Source: Paenibacillus sp. FSL H8-0537
Lineage (GTDB): Bacteria > Bacillota > Bacilli > Paenibacillales > Paenibacillaceae
NCBI RefSeq assembly: GCF_038051995.1
Contig: NZ_CP150290.1
Span: forward strand, 3,276,001-3,340,000
DNA length: 64,000 nt
Direction of reading: 5' to 3'
The notes beneath the pieces were generated by a model. That model saw only the letters and a list, made by a program, of their open reading frames with translations, had not been told where the DNA came from and did not search any database. The translations under genes were made by a program, and so were the position numbers. Of the stretch, positions 33,309-43,480 are shown one piece after another. Positions within the stretch are counted from its first letter, which is position 1; each line of letters begins with the position of its first letter.

Positions 33309-33569
33309 ATGAAATACGATGATGATATGAAAAGACGCCTTAACCGAGCAGAGGGGCAAGTGCGCGGAGTGCTCAAGATGATGGAAGAAGGAAAAAACTG
33401 CAAAGATGTCGTTAGTCAGCTGTCTGCTGTGCGCAGTGCGATCGATAAAACGCTCGCTCTTGTAGTGGCGGTTAATTTGGAGCAATGCATCATGGAAGAG
33501 CAGGAAGCAGGTAGAGATAGCAGCAAACTAGTGAAGGAAGCCGTAGAGCTTTTAATTAAGAGCAGGTAG
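33309..33569 (+). CDS. cstR: CstR, persulfide-sensing CsoR-family repressor
   Basis: 86 residues. It has the CsoR/CstR four-helix fold with Cys31 (GKNCKDVV) and Cys60 (NLEQCI), the two thiols that crosslink through sulfur in CstR. The His that copper-sensing CsoR places before its second Cys is absent (NLEQC). The opening MKYDDDMKRRLNRAEGQ is close to S. aureus CstR as I recall it. Matching operators lie at 30383-30435 and 31670-31685. ATG 33309 has GGGGGC upstream. Assignment as CstR rather than CsoR rests on the missing His and the gene context. Confidence 0.9.
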   Translation: MKYDDDMKRRLNRAEGQVRGVLKMMEEGKNCKDVVSQLSAVRSAIDKTLALVVAVNLEQCIMEEQEAGRDSSKLVKEAVELLIKSR

Positions 33570-33579
33570 GTGAACAATA

Positions 33580-33945
33580 GTGATTGCCATATATATATTG
33601 ATTGCCCTATTTTTGCTATGGATGCTGTATCAATCATTCACATCGGTCAAAGGCTTGCGAAATTTAACACCGCAACAGTTTAAAAGCGAATATAAAGGGA
33701 ATAAGTTGATAGACGTTCGTGAAAGTCATGAATTTAAAGAGGGACATATTGCAGGCGCCATTAATATTCCGCTAAGTCAGCTCTCAAAGCGTTTGGGTGA
33801 GATCCCACTAGATCGGCAAGTGTACTTATACTGCCGAAGCGGAATGCGGAGCAAGCAAGCTGCCAAGCTGTTGAGCCGGAGAGGCTACAGCCGGCTCGCA
33901 CATCTTAGAGGTGGCATCATGTCATGGAACGGTCCCACCCAATAG
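33580..33945 (+). CDS. Membrane-anchored rhodanese
   Basis: 121 residues from GTG 33580. One N-terminal membrane helix (VIAIYILIALFLLWMLYQSF) is followed by a single rhodanese domain with LIDVRESHEF and active loop YCRSGMRS, ending GGIMSWNGPTQ. The anchor would hold the sulfurtransferase at the membrane face. It closes the persulfide locus and begins 10 bp after cstR, so it is probably co-transcribed. Confidence 0.9.
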   Translation: MIAIYILIALFLLWMLYQSFTSVKGLRNLTPQQFKSEYKGNKLIDVRESHEFKEGHIAGAINIPLSQLSKRLGEIPLDRQVYLYCRSGMRSKQAAKLLSRRGYSRLAHLRGGIMSWNGPTQ

Positions 33946-34025
33946 CAAGCATGCTTGTGTGAAACGAGAGTTTAATTGGTTACATGGATAGGATTCATGG
34001 TACGGCAAATGATTTGTTGCGTTAG

Positions 34026-34051
34026 CCAATGAGTGGTTCTCATTGGTTTTT
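34026..34051 (+). terminator. Terminator of the persulfide locus
   Basis: Perfect stem CCAATGAG/CTCATTGG with a 5-nt loop and TTTTT. Confidence 0.88.
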
Positions 34052-34112
34052 ACTTTATGGGCGTTCTTAGAAACGCTCAAGAGCAAGCGGCAGCGATGAT
34101 AAAGGACTAGGA

Positions 34113-34991
34113 CTAGTGCACAAGCTCAATAAACCGGCTTGCTGTGCTCGACAGCGGAAGATTCCTCATTGTCATAATGCCCACATGGGATGGTGGCAGC
34201 TGCACGTCTAATTGGATTTCAAAGAGTGAGCCATCCTCCAGTTCCTTCGATACAAATTCCCTCGTTACATACGAAATGCCGAGCCCTCTCCGGGCAAATT
34301 CGATCAGCAGATCGACGCTTCCGACCTCAATTTCAGGCTTCAGTATATAACCGTAGCTTTGAAAAAGCTCCGTAATGGCCATTCGTACCCGGCTATTGCG
34401 GGAAAACAGAATGACGGGATGCTGTAGCAATTGATCCAGTGTCAAAACTTTATTTTTCAGCTCCGCATAACGCTCGCCTGCAACAAAACAATCCTTCAAT
34501 TGAATGCTTTCGCGCACTTCAAGCTGGGGATCGACAATCGGCATGCGAACGACGCCGAGGTCAATTTTGCCTTCCTTCAGGAAAGAAATAACCTCCGGCG
34601 TCGTGCCATGATTGAGATGCAATCTGATTTCGGGATACATATAATGAAAGTTTTCTAAATACGGCAGCAAATAATGCTTGAACAGCGAATCGCTGCCGCC
34701 AATCCGCAGTTCTCCGCTCTCCAAATTTTTCAGCGCAGCCATTTTCTCCTCCGCCAGTGTGATCAATATTTGCGACTGCTCGATGTAGGAATACAAAATC
34801 GTACCTTCCTGTGTCAGCGCAACCCCTTTGGAATTTCGATAAAACAGAGTAATGCCGAAGCTGTTCTCCAGCTGCTTAATGGCGTGGCTGACGCTCGGTT
34901 GAGTGAGGTACAGAGCATTAGCAGCTTTGGTCAAGCTTCCTGTTTTAGCGGCCCAATAAAAAACCTTGTACAATTCGTAATTATTGATCAT
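34113..34991 (-). CDS. LysR family transcriptional regulator
   Basis: 292 residues. N-terminal winged helix with the LysR pattern FYWAAKTGSLTKAANALYLT and QPSVSHAIKQLE, then the two-lobed effector-binding domain (SGELRIGGSDS onward). ATG 34991 is divergent from zwf with a 115-bp shared region, so it probably regulates the pentose phosphate genes; CcpC/CitR-type or YwqM-like assignments are not resolvable by eye. An alternative is regulation of itself only. Confidence 0.92.
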   Translation of the reverse strand: MINNYELYKVFYWAAKTGSLTKAANALYLTQPSVSHAIKQLENSFGITLFYRNSKGVALTQEGTILYSYIEQSQILITLAEEKMAALKNLESGELRIGGSDSLFKHYLLPYLENFHYMYPEIRLHLNHGTTPEVISFLKEGKIDLGVVRMPIVDPQLEVRESIQLKDCFVAGERYAELKNKVLTLDQLLQHPVILFSRNSRVRMAITELFQSYGYILKPEIEVGSVDLLIEFARRGLGISYVTREFVSKELEDGSLFEIQLDVQLPPSHVGIMTMRNLPLSSTASRFIELVH

Positions 34992-35106
34992 AGATGGGAT
35001 CTATACCTCCTCTTAAATATATTAATTACTTGTATGGCTCTTAAACGTATTATAGTGTAACTAAGAAAAAGAAACCATAGCTAACGAATTGGAAGGAGAA
35101 CGGAAG

Positions 35107-36633
35107 ATGGAGCCAACCACTTTTGTGTTGTTTGGAGCGACAGGGGATTTAGCAAAAAGAAAAATCTACCCCGCTTTGTATAATTTGTTCATCGAGCAGA
35201 AACTGCCGCAAGCATTCTCCTTGATTGGCCTTGGACGAAGAGAGCTGACGCATGAAATCTTTCAGGCGAATGTCGAGCAATCTCTCCGTGATTTTTCCAG
35301 ACGGGAAATAAAGGACGAGGCGAGCGTGAAAGCTTTTTTACAAGCATTCCGTTACCAAGTTCTAAACATAGACCATAAGGAAGATTATCTGCAGCTGCTT
35401 CAAATGATTGAAAGGCGGGAACAAGCTTTAAATCTTGCCCCGAATCGCTTGTTTTATTTATCGGTTGGGCCGGAGTTTTTCGAAACAATCGCTTCCAACA
35501 TTCAGGGAAGCGGGCTTGGCTCGGCGCAGGGATGGAAACGTCTCGTCATTGAGAAGCCTTTCGGCCATGATTTGCAATCTGCCCGTGATCTGAATGAAAG
35601 CCTTAGCCGGTCATTCGAGGAGAAGGAAGTTTTCCGGATCGATCATTACCTCGGCAAGCCGATGGTACAAAGACTCGAAGCTTTGCAGCAGACGAATCCG
35701 GTGATTCAGGCGCTGTGGAATAATCATTACATTGCCAACGTGCAAATTACAGCGAATGAAACGGTCGGCGTAGAGGAAAGAGCTGGTTATTATGATCATG
35801 TCGGTGCACTTAGAGACATGTTCCAGAACCATTTGCTGCAATTGCTTATGATGACAGCTATTCAGCTGCCGCAGAAGAGCGATGCTGAAAAGGTTCGATT
35901 CAAGAAGAAACAGGTGATGGAAGCTCTTGAGCCGCTGCAAAAGCAAGACGTTGGCCTGAGCATCATTCGCGGACAATACAGCGCCGGCAGCATTCAAGGC
36001 AAGCCGGTTGTCGGTTATAAGTCGGAGCCGGGAATTGCTGAAACGTCGATGAACGACACATTTATTGCAGCTAAATTGCAAATTGACGATTACTTTTGGC
36101 GGGGCGTTCCTTTCTATATTCGTACCGGCAAAAGAATGAAAGAAAAATCGACGCGAATCGTCATTGAATTTAAAGAGCCGCTCAAACAAGCGCCTTCCGA
36201 AAACGAAGAGGGTGTGGCGCCTAATCTGCTCGTCATTGAAATGAGCCCTAATGAAAGCATTACGCTTCAGCTCAATTCAAAGGATTCGCAGCAAAATGGC
36301 GAGTTCAAGCCGATTCAAATCGATTTTCACCCGAACAAGGAAGAGCTTCCTGAAGCTTATGAAAATTTGATTCACGATGCGTTAAACGGCAATCCTACGT
36401 TTTTTGCGCATTGGGATGAAGTTGAAATGTCATGGGCTTGGGTTCAGCCGATTTTGGAAGCATTTGAAGAAAATCAGGTTCCGCTTCATCATTATGCTGC
36501 TGGCACATACGGGCCTTCGGAATCCGATGCCTTGCTAGCGCAGGACGGCTACCACTGGTGGTTCGATTCCAAGCTGGAACAACAAACTAAAGCACAGAAG
36601 GGACAACAATATGCCTATCACACAAACCATTGA
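35107..36633 (+). CDS. zwf: Glucose-6-phosphate 1-dehydrogenase
   Basis: 508 residues from ATG 35107, 7 bp after AAGGAGAA; the frame extends 18 bp upstream to a TTG without a site. NADP-binding [11 protein letters not shown] (residues about 9-19) and active-site RIDHYLGKP are both present, as are EKPFGHD and YIRTGKRM. It oxidises glucose 6-phosphate to 6-phosphogluconolactone, first step of the oxidative pentose phosphate pathway. Its end overlaps the transketolase start by 23 bp. Confidence 0.96.
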   Translation: MEPTTFVLFGATGDLAKRKIYPALYNLFIEQKLPQAFSLIGLGRRELTHEIFQANVEQSLRDFSRREIKDEASVKAFLQAFRYQVLNIDHKEDYLQLLQMIERREQALNLAPNRLFYLSVGPEFFETIASNIQGSGLGSAQGWKRLVIEKPFGHDLQSARDLNESLSRSFEEKEVFRIDHYLGKPMVQRLEALQQTNPVIQALWNNHYIANVQITANETVGVEERAGYYDHVGALRDMFQNHLLQLLMMTAIQLPQKSDAEKVRFKKKQVMEALEPLQKQDVGLSIIRGQYSAGSIQGKPVVGYKSEPGIAETSMNDTFIAAKLQIDDYFWRGVPFYIRTGKRMKEKSTRIVIEFKEPLKQAPSENEEGVAPNLLVIEMSPNESITLQLNSKDSQQNGEFKPIQIDFHPNKEELPEAYENLIHDALNGNPTFFAHWDEVEMSWAWVQPILEAFEENQVPLHHYAAGTYGPSESDALLAQDGYHWWFDSKLEQQTKAQKGQQYAYHTNH

Positions 36634-38605
36634 TCAGTTAGCGATTGACACGATTCGTACTTTATCCATTGATGCAATTAACAGCGCCAATTCCGGTCAT
36701 CCGGGTCTTCCTATGGGGGCAGCTCCAATGGCGTACACGTTATGGTCCAAATTTTTGAGCCACAATCCGGGTCATGCCAAATGGTTCAACCGCGATCGTT
36801 TCGTGCTTTCGGCGGGTCACGGCTCGGCGCTGCTTTACAGCCTGCTGCACTTATCCGGCTATGAAGTGTCGCTTGATGATTTGAAGCAATTCCGCAAGCT
36901 GAACAGCAAGACGCCAGGCCATCCTGAGTTTGGACATACAGATGGTGTAGATGCGACTACTGGCCCTCTAGGCCAAGGGATTGCGATGGCAGTCGGAATG
37001 GCGATGGCAGAAGCTCATCTAGCTGCGAAATTCAATCAAGACGGTTTCCCAATCATTGACCATTATACGTATTCGCTTGTGGGCGACGGCTGCTTGATGG
37101 AAGGGATTTCCTACGAGGCAATGTCCATGGCTGGTCACATGAAGCTGGACAAATTGATCGTATTGTATGATTCGAATGATATTTCCCTCGACGGAGAATT
37201 AAATCTTTCTTTTGGGGAGAATATTCAAAAAAGAGCGGAATCCGCGAATTGGCAATATCTCCGTGTAGAAGACGGCAATGATATTTCTGCCATCGCTGAG
37301 GCGATTGCGGCTGCCAAGAACAACGATTCGCAGCCAACACTTATTGAAATCCGGACGATTATCGGTTACGGCAGCAAAGTAGCGGGCACGAATAAAGCGC
37401 ATGGCAATCCGCTTGGCAAAGAAGAAGCCGTTGCAACGAAAGCCGCTTATGGCTGGCAGTATGAAGAAGAGTTCACTGTTCCGGCTGAAGTCAAAGCTCA
37501 TTACGAGCAGTTGAAGCTTGAGGGTGCGGCTAAAGAAGCGGAATGGAATAAGCAGCTTGCTTCCTACACAGCGCAATATCCGGCACAGGGCAAGGAGTTG
37601 GCTCAAGTCATAGAAGGAACGGTCACGATTGATGCAGCTGACATTTTAACCTTTGATACTTCCAAATCGATTTCAACTCGCGTAGCGAGCGGTGAAGCGA
37701 TCAATCATTATGTGAAAACTGTTCCTTCGATCTTCGGAGGCAGTGCAGATTTATCGCATTCCACGATGACGGACATTAAAGGCGAAGAAACATTCGCGGT
37801 TAAATCGTATGCAGGACGCAACATTTATTTCGGCGTTCGCGAGCATGCTATGGGCGCGGCAGGCAATGGCATGGCGCTGCATGGCGGCGTAAAACCATTC
37901 GTCAGCACCTTCTTCGTATTCAGCGATTATTTGCGCCCGTCGATTCGACTAGCTGCCTTGCAGAAGCTGCCAGTTACGTATGTATTCACGCATGATTCCA
38001 TTGCTGTCGGAGAAGATGGCCCTACGCATGAGCCGGTCGAGCATTTGGCGGCGCTTCGTACGATTCCAGGGCTTACGGTCATTCGCCCAACGGATGCCAA
38101 TGAAACAGCAAGTGCATGGGCTTATGCTTTGCAGCAAAATGACGGTCCGGTTGCCCTCGTGCTGAGCAGACAAAATCTGCCGATCTATGAAGCAACGAAA
38201 GCTAACGTTGCAGAGGTAGCTAAAGGCGCTTATGTCCTGACAGAAACAAGCGAGAAGCCAGACGTTATTTTGATCGCTACAGGTTCAGAGGTATCGCTTG
38301 CCGTTAGTGCTAAAGCCGAGCTGGAGAAGGATAACCTATCCGTTCGCGTCGTGGCTATGCCGAGCAGAGAACTGTTTGAGCGTCAGCCAGCAGCTTACAA
38401 GCAAAGCGTTCTCCCTGATTCCGTGTCGAATCGCATCGCCATTGAAGCGGGCATTTCGCTTGGCTGGGAGCGTTATGCCGGGCCAAGCGGCAAAGTGTTG
38501 TCCATTGATACGTTTGGCGCATCAGGCCCAGGCAACCAGGTAATGGATTACTTTGGCTTCTCAACTGAGAATGTTGTGAGCCTGGCAAAAGAATTAGTGA
38601 AATAA
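36611..38605 (+). CDS. tkt: Transketolase
   Basis: 664 residues. The thiamine diphosphate motif begins [13 protein letters not shown] and ends near the NDISLDG loop; other family marks are [22 protein letters not shown] and [14 protein letters not shown]. It moves two-carbon units between sugar phosphates in the non-oxidative pentose phosphate pathway. ATG 36611 lies inside the end of zwf with GAAGGG upstream, showing translational coupling. Confidence 0.96.
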   Translation: MPITQTIDQLAIDTIRTLSIDAINSANSGHPGLPMGAAPMAYTLWSKFLSHNPGHAKWFNRDRFVLSAGHGSALLYSLLHLSGYEVSLDDLKQFRKLNSKTPGHPEFGHTDGVDATTGPLGQGIAMAVGMAMAEAHLAAKFNQDGFPIIDHYTYSLVGDGCLMEGISYEAMSMAGHMKLDKLIVLYDSNDISLDGELNLSFGENIQKRAESANWQYLRVEDGNDISAIAEAIAAAKNNDSQPTLIEIRTIIGYGSKVAGTNKAHGNPLGKEEAVATKAAYGWQYEEEFTVPAEVKAHYEQLKLEGAAKEAEWNKQLASYTAQYPAQGKELAQVIEGTVTIDAADILTFDTSKSISTRVASGEAINHYVKTVPSIFGGSADLSHSTMTDIKGEETFAVKSYAGRNIYFGVREHAMGAAGNGMALHGGVKPFVSTFFVFSDYLRPSIRLAALQKLPVTYVFTHDSIAVGEDGPTHEPVEHLAALRTIPGLTVIRPTDANETASAWAYALQQNDGPVALVLSRQNLPIYEATKANVAEVAKGAYVLTETSEKPDVILIATGSEVSLAVSAKAELEKDNLSVRVVAMPSRELFERQPAAYKQSVLPDSVSNRIAIEAGISLGWERYAGPSGKVLSIDTFGASGPGNQVMDYFGFSTENVVSLAKELVK

Positions 38606-38679
38606 TTGAAATGCTTGGCAATCGAATTTAAAATGAAAGTGCAAATCAAAATGAACCCAAAAAACGGAGGTAATTGATT

Positions 38680-39345
38680 ATGAAATTTTTTATCGATACG
38701 GCTAATGTGGAAGATATCAAGAAGGCTTACAAAATCGGCGTATTATCCGGTGTGACTACTAACCCATCTTTGGTTGCTAAAGAAGGCGTGAAATTTGAAG
38801 ATCGTATTGCTGAGATTTTGCAAATCGTGCCTGAGGTTGAATCCGTTTCTGCGGAAGTAACGCCTAATGCCATTACAGCTGAAGAAATGATCGCTGAAGC
38901 GGACGAGCTGATCAAGATCAACAACAACGATAAAAATATTACAATCAAGCTTCCGATGAACCTTGCTGGACTGGAAACTTGTCGTTACCTGACGAAAAAA
39001 GGCGTGAAAACGAACGTAACGCTTATTTTCACAGTCAACCAAGCGCTTCTGGCTGCTCGTGCTGGCGCAACTTATGTTTCTCCGTTCCTCGGCCGTCTGG
39101 ACGATATTTCGGAGGATGGCGTTCTGCTAGTGTCGAAAATTGCTGAATTGTTCCGCACACACCAACTGGATGCGCAAATTATTGCGGCTTCGGTTCGTCA
39201 CCCGGATCACGTTACTCGCGTAGCGATGGCTGGCGCGCATATTGCAACTGTACCATTCGCGGTTATCGAGCAAATCTCGAAGCATCCGCTTACTGATCAA
39301 GGCATGGAGAAATTTGCAGCTGATTGGAAAAAAACTTCCCTGTAA
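38680..39345 (+). CDS. tal: Transaldolase (small TalC/FSA-type)
   Basis: 221 residues, the short class. [30 protein letters not shown] and the Schiff-base Lys in ITIKLPM identify it; [10 protein letters not shown] and [10 protein letters not shown] complete the pattern. ATG 38680 follows ACGGAGGT by 8 bp; an in-frame TTG at 38674 overlaps less well. It transfers dihydroxyacetone units between sugar phosphates. It could in principle be a fructose-6-phosphate aldolase, but the neighbours tkt, zwf and gnd favour transaldolase. Confidence 0.93.
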   Translation: MKFFIDTANVEDIKKAYKIGVLSGVTTNPSLVAKEGVKFEDRIAEILQIVPEVESVSAEVTPNAITAEEMIAEADELIKINNNDKNITIKLPMNLAGLETCRYLTKKGVKTNVTLIFTVNQALLAARAGATYVSPFLGRLDDISEDGVLLVSKIAELFRTHQLDAQIIAASVRHPDHVTRVAMAGAHIATVPFAVIEQISKHPLTDQGMEKFAADWKKTSL

Positions 39346-39386
39346 GAAGGGGCTTATAATTTAATCCTCGAATGGCAGCTTTGCTG

Positions 39387-39415
39387 CCAGAGGACGGCGA
39401 CAGCCGTTTGCGCTT
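39387..39415 (+). repeat. Copy 2 of the 29-bp intergenic repeat
   Basis: Identical to 21141-21169, again in the leader of a gene (41 bp before the gnd GTG start) and with the same orientation. The flanking AGCTTT to the left is shared too. Confidence 0.8.
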
Positions 39416-39455
39416 ATATAAAAAGAGTTTGAATAGGACTGGGAGGCAGAAAACC

Positions 39456-40874
39456 GTGAGTAAACAGCAAATTGGTGTCGTTGGTCTTGCCGTTATGGGC
39501 AAAAACCTCGCTTTAAATATTGAAAGCAGAGGGTTCTCGGTTGCGCTATTCAACCGTTCCCCAGAAAAAACAAATGAGCTTCTTGAAGAAGCCAAAGGTA
39601 AAAATTTTGTAGGTGCATACAGCGTCGAAGAGTTTGTAAACTCGCTAGAAACTCCGCGCAGAATTTTAATTATGGTAAAAGCAGGCGCGCCAACAGATGA
39701 TACGATTAATCAGCTTGTACCTTTTCTTGACCAAGGAGACATATTGATTGATGGCGGCAACGCTTATTTCCCTGATACGCAAAGAAGAAATGAAGAGCTT
39801 TCGGCTAAAGGCTTCCGCTTTATCGGTGCGGGTGTTTCCGGCGGCGAAGAGGGCGCGCTTAAAGGTCCAGCGATTATGCCAGGCGGTCAAAAAGACGCTT
39901 ATGAGCTCGTTGAGCCAATCCTGACAGCTATTTCTGCGAAAGTGAATGGCGATGCTTGCTCCACTTATATTGGCGAAGGCGGCGCTGGACACTATGTGAA
40001 AATGGTGCACAACGGCATTGAGTATGGCGATATGCAGCTGATTGGTGAGGCGTATCATTTGCTGAAAGATGTGCTTGGTGTAAGCACAACTGAGCTGCAT
40101 AACATTTTCACCGAATGGAATAATGGCGAGTTGGACAGCTATTTGATCGAAATTACAGCTGACATTTTCTCGAAAACAGACCCAGCTACAGGCAAGCCGA
40201 TGGTCGATGTAATTCTCGATTCCGCAGGCCAAAAGGGAACAGGCAAATGGACGAGCCAAAGCGCTCTTGATCTCGGCGTTCCATTGTCGATCATTACCGA
40301 ATCCGTATTCTCGCGCTTTATCTCTGCGATGAAAGAGGAACGCGTAGCGGCTAGCAAGAAGCTGAATGGCCCTGCGGTATCGAGCTATGACGGCGATGCA
40401 CAAGAGTTTATTGAAGCGGTCCGCAAAGCGCTATTCGCCAGCAAAATCGCTTCGTACGCCCAAGGCTTTGCGCAAATGCGCGCTGCTTCTGACACGTACA
40501 ACTGGAACCTGAACTATGGCAGCATCGCGATGATTTTCCGTGGCGGCTGCATTATCCGTGCAGGCTTCCTGCAAAACATTAAAGATGCCTATGACCGTGA
40601 TCCGGAGCTTAAAAACTTGTTCCTCGATGATTATTTCGGCGGAATCGTAGATAACTACCAAGAAGCTTGGAGAAAAGTGATTGCGATTGCCGTAACAAGA
40701 GGGATTCCGGTTCCTGCTTTCGCATCGGCACTGGCTTACTATGATAGCTATCGTACAGAAAGACTGCCAGCTAACCTGCTGCAAGCACAGCGTGATTATT
40801 TTGGAGCGCATACGTTTGAGCGTCTGGATCAACAAGGCAGCTTCCATTTTCAATGGATGGAAAATAACGAATAG
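39456..40874 (+). CDS. gnd: 6-phosphogluconate dehydrogenase, decarboxylating
   Basis: 472 residues from GTG 39456, 9 bp after GGGAGG. The open frame reaches back to 39372 but that part only translates the intergenic repeat. NADP-binding [12 protein letters not shown], substrate-binding [11 protein letters not shown], and the catalytic Lys/Asn in [17 protein letters not shown] are all present. It converts 6-phosphogluconate to ribulose 5-phosphate, giving NADPH. It ends the zwf-tkt-tal-gnd set. Confidence 0.96.
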   Translation: MSKQQIGVVGLAVMGKNLALNIESRGFSVALFNRSPEKTNELLEEAKGKNFVGAYSVEEFVNSLETPRRILIMVKAGAPTDDTINQLVPFLDQGDILIDGGNAYFPDTQRRNEELSAKGFRFIGAGVSGGEEGALKGPAIMPGGQKDAYELVEPILTAISAKVNGDACSTYIGEGGAGHYVKMVHNGIEYGDMQLIGEAYHLLKDVLGVSTTELHNIFTEWNNGELDSYLIEITADIFSKTDPATGKPMVDVILDSAGQKGTGKWTSQSALDLGVPLSIITESVFSRFISAMKEERVAASKKLNGPAVSSYDGDAQEFIEAVRKALFASKIASYAQGFAQMRAASDTYNWNLNYGSIAMIFRGGCIIRAGFLQNIKDAYDRDPELKNLFLDDYFGGIVDNYQEAWRKVIAIAVTRGIPVPAFASALAYYDSYRTERLPANLLQAQRDYFGAHTFERLDQQGSFHFQWMENNE

Positions 40875-40919
40875 GAAATAATCAGTGGCAAATAAGTAAA
40901 TATTTGGAAAATTAACAAG

Positions 40920-40953
40920 AAGGTTGACCTCGCATTTGTGAGGTCAGCTTTTT
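40920..40953 (+). terminator. Terminator of the pentose phosphate gene set
   Basis: Twelve-pair stem AAGGTTGACCTC/GAGGTCAGCTT (with G-U pairs), 8-nt loop and a T-run. Confidence 0.9.
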
Positions 40954-41168
40954 GTTGAATTTTGTAGGAATAACGGAGATCCGCTAATCTGGCGATGCTG
41001 AGATGCTGACGATTCAAGAATGTGGGCAGCATACATGCGATTGCAATTAAGATCGCTGTTGCGGAGACTGAGCAGCCTCCTCTTTTTTTTGCGGACAGAG
41101 ATTCCGCTATTTTGGATTTTGATGCGTTTTACGAGCTATGGAATAGATTATGGACTTTTTTCGAAAGG

Positions 41169-41201
41169 CCAGTTGCTGAAAATGTTCAGCAACTGGTTTT
41201 T
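41169..41201 (+). terminator. Strong terminator-like hairpin in the intergenic region
   Basis: Perfect 12-bp stem CCAGTTGCTGAA/TTCAGCAACTGG with AATG loop and TTTTT. No intact gene precedes it, so it may be left from a lost gene. Confidence 0.85.
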
Positions 41202-41594
41202 CGTGTTTGAATTGTCTAATTTTTAGGTGGTTTTATGACGCATTTTTATGGTATTATGTGGGTGGTATTTGTGGTATATTGGGAATAGTTCCGTTTTTTC
41301 CACCTAAGGGGAGATGCCCCTAGACAATTTTCTGCCCCACAAGCGCGTTTTCTTTCCTTCACGCAGCCAGGTACATCAATCCAAATACCGCCAATATCTG
41401 TTTAATATTGAGAGGGGTTTCATCATTTATACGCCCTTAATAAGTGTCTTAACAAGCAGAGTCGTCATTTCTTGGCCGATTCCAATAAAAAAATACGGTT
41501 ATTCGTCAAAACCAGAAAGCGTCGACACCAGCAGCGACAAATAAAAGTTACATGATTTGTAACTTAAATATAAATTTAGACATAAAAATAAATA

Positions 41595-41624
41595 TTGTAA
41601 AAAAACATAGAATTATGGTATAAC
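41595..41624 (+). promoter_or_regulatory. Candidate promoter of the polyketide cluster
   Basis: TTGTAA (41595-41600), 18-bp spacer, TATAAC (41619-41624). The best match in the region; the leader to the first ACP gene would be about 340 nt. Confidence 0.45.
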
Positions 41625-41968
41625 TTTATTAACGGCGTTATTGGTTGCATCGACGGCCGCATCTTTGTTAAGCAACATTCCTCAAGAGGTATAGTCGTCT
41701 ACTCCTTTAGCGACACATTCAACTATGAATGAACTTCTCTCAACCCACCCACAACTTTTGTTTTCCTTTCTGACGCACTTTCATCCAGATGAGTTTGTAC
41801 AATTGAAGACTGCTGTTTTAAGCTGCACTGCCTATGTTATTTCCATTTAAGGAGTGAGTGCCGAGCGATGTCTAACACAAGACAATGAAAGCGCTCTCTA
41901 ATTTAACAGCTATTTAAACTGCCTTAGGAATGACATGCAATCTTTTATCCAATAAAGGAGCTGAAACA

Positions 41969-42244
41969 ATGGAAAACGTACAGCTATCGATCGAAAATCA
42001 AATTAAAAACATGATTGTTACTAAGTTTGGACTGGACATCTCGCCGGAGGATATCAACGATGATGATCCGCTATTTGATGTGAATGAACAGGGTGAAGGG
42101 CTCGACCTGGATTCTGTTGACGCATTGGAGCTGGCGGTTGGACTGAAGGAGCTTTTTGGCGTTAAGCCGCAAAGCAGTGATATGTCTGTTTTCAAGAGCG
42201 TTGGCTCGATTGCAAACATCATCCGCAGCACGATCGGGGATTAA
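41969..42244 (+). CDS. Acyl carrier protein (type II PKS/FAS-like)
   Basis: 91 residues from ATG 41969, 8 bp after AAAGGAG; the frame extends upstream but without a site. The phosphopantetheine attachment Ser49 lies in LDLDSVDALELAVGL, an LDSVD variant of the usual DSL motif. The protein is acidic with four-helix ACP spacing. It is the first gene of the cluster, 3 bp before the ketosynthase gene, and probably carries the growing chain for the KS/CLF pair. An alternative is a housekeeping-like ACP recruited to secondary metabolism. Confidence 0.92.
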   Translation: MENVQLSIENQIKNMIVTKFGLDISPEDINDDDPLFDVNEQGEGLDLDSVDALELAVGLKELFGVKPQSSDMSVFKSVGSIANIIRSTIGD

Positions 42245-42247
42245 TCG

Positions 42248-43447
42248 ATGAGCAGACCGCAAGCCGTAGTAACCGGAATTGGAATCATCGCGCCAGGCGG
42301 CTCAAACAGAGAAGCTTTCTTCCAGTCAATTGTGAATGGCGCCAGCGGGCTTCGGGCTCACGAAAAGCTGAAAAAGCTTGGCGTAAGCGGCGAGGTAGCT
42401 GGCAGCGTTGACAAGCTGTATCGAGATATGGAAGAGGATGAACGGGCCGTTCAAATGACTTATGCCGCACTTGATGAAGCTTTGGCCGACAGCGGACTGA
42501 CGAAAGAGGATATTGGCAAGCTGGAAGCAAGAGCGGGCTTGTCCCTTTCAGAATCTGTCCCAGGCCATATTAAAACGATGAGATATATTCAAAATAATCG
42601 GGAGCAAAAGTGGAATGACCCCGATGGTCTAATCGAAATTCCATCTATGCTTTCACATATTGTTTCGTATGTAGACATAAGGGGCCAAGCCTACACAACG
42701 ATGTCGGCCTGTGCCGCTGGAACTGCGGGAGCAGGAATCGCTCTAGACGCTATTCGCAACGGAATGGCTGATTTAATGGTCGTTGTTGGAGCAGAGCCCT
42801 TATCGGATAACTACATTGCCGGGTTTCACAGCCTTCAGTCCATGAGTCTTGGTGGCTGTGTGCCGTTTGATAAGGATAGGGATGGCATGTCGCTTGGCGA
42901 AGGAGCCGCCGTCTTTATCGTGGAGACGCTGAATGGAGCGAAGGCAAGAGGAGCTCACATCTACGGCGAGCTGCTGGGATACGGCTTAAGCAATGATGCC
43001 TATCATATTACAAGTCCCGATCCCGAAGGAGAAGGGGCTGTACGGACGATGCGGATGGCTTTGGAGGATGCGGGCTTGCAGCCGGGAGACATTGATTATG
43101 TCAATGCCCATGGAACGGCAACCGAGCTGAATGACTTAATGGAAATGAGAGCGCTGTCCAAGGTTTTTGGAACCGAGGAGAAGCCGTCCCAGGTTATGAT
43201 TTCTTCAACGAAGGCGGTTACCGGCCACTGCTTGGGAGCTGCGGGAAGCGTGGAGCTGGCGGCAACCTTGCTTGCCATAGATCGCGGCATTGTGCCTCCA
43301 ACTGCATTTCTGAAGAAGCAGCCTGAACCTTTTCAGCACCTTCAGATTGTTAAAGGGAACTATGAGGAACGGTCAATCAAATACGCGATGTCCAACTCAT
43401 ACGCCTTCTTCGGCCATTCTGCAAGTATAGTTGTCGGAAAGGTCTAA
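42248..43447 (+). CDS. Beta-ketoacyl-ACP synthase, catalytic (KS-alpha, FabF-like)
   Basis: 399 residues. The complete KS triad is visible: Cys155 in MSACAAGTAG, His288 in VNAHGTATELND and His327 in KAVTGHCLGAAG. It extends acyl-ACP by decarboxylative condensation with malonyl-ACP. It forms a likely heterodimer with the Cys-less homologue at 43959, as in type II PKS and aryl-polyene systems. The start at 42248 is only 3 bp after the ACP stop; its ribosome binding site lies within the ACP gene end (ATCGGGGA). Confidence 0.93.
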   Translation: MSRPQAVVTGIGIIAPGGSNREAFFQSIVNGASGLRAHEKLKKLGVSGEVAGSVDKLYRDMEEDERAVQMTYAALDEALADSGLTKEDIGKLEARAGLSLSESVPGHIKTMRYIQNNREQKWNDPDGLIEIPSMLSHIVSYVDIRGQAYTTMSACAAGTAGAGIALDAIRNGMADLMVVVGAEPLSDNYIAGFHSLQSMSLGGCVPFDKDRDGMSLGEGAAVFIVETLNGAKARGAHIYGELLGYGLSNDAYHITSPDPEGEGAVRTMRMALEDAGLQPGDIDYVNAHGTATELNDLMEMRALSKVFGTEEKPSQVMISSTKAVTGHCLGAAGSVELAATLLAIDRGIVPPTAFLKKQPEPFQHLQIVKGNYEERSIKYAMSNSYAFFGHSASIVVGKV

Positions 43448-43480
43448 GCATCATACACCATATGCTGGGAGCTGTCAGGG

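Larger units (their letters stand above)
40954..41968. other. Long intergenic region before the polyketide cluster
   Basis: About 1 kb without a convincing gene. It holds the hairpin at 41169-41201, a candidate promoter at 41595-41624, and two degenerate copies of a GGAGATCCGCTA-like word (near 40975 and 41096). Short ORFs at 41022-41210 and 41314-41544 have no ribosome binding site or family resemblance. The left half looks like decayed intergenic sequence; the right half from 41600 would be the cluster's long 5' leader, in which I see no known riboswitch. Confidence 0.6.

Noticed and set aside
39372..39455. Upstream ATG giving a 500-residue Gnd
   Set aside because: The extra 28 codons only translate the intergenic repeat. 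GTG 39456 has a GGGAGG site and gives the normal length.
40975..41127. Degenerate GGAGATCCGCTA-like words, with a similar one near 20925
   Set aside because: Similarity is short and imperfect. They may be a genus-specific repeat, but two or three weak copies are not enough to call one.
41022..41544. Short plus-strand ORFs in the intergenic region before the PKS cluster
   Set aside because: No ribosome binding sites, no family resemblance, and one overlaps a perfect terminator hairpin.
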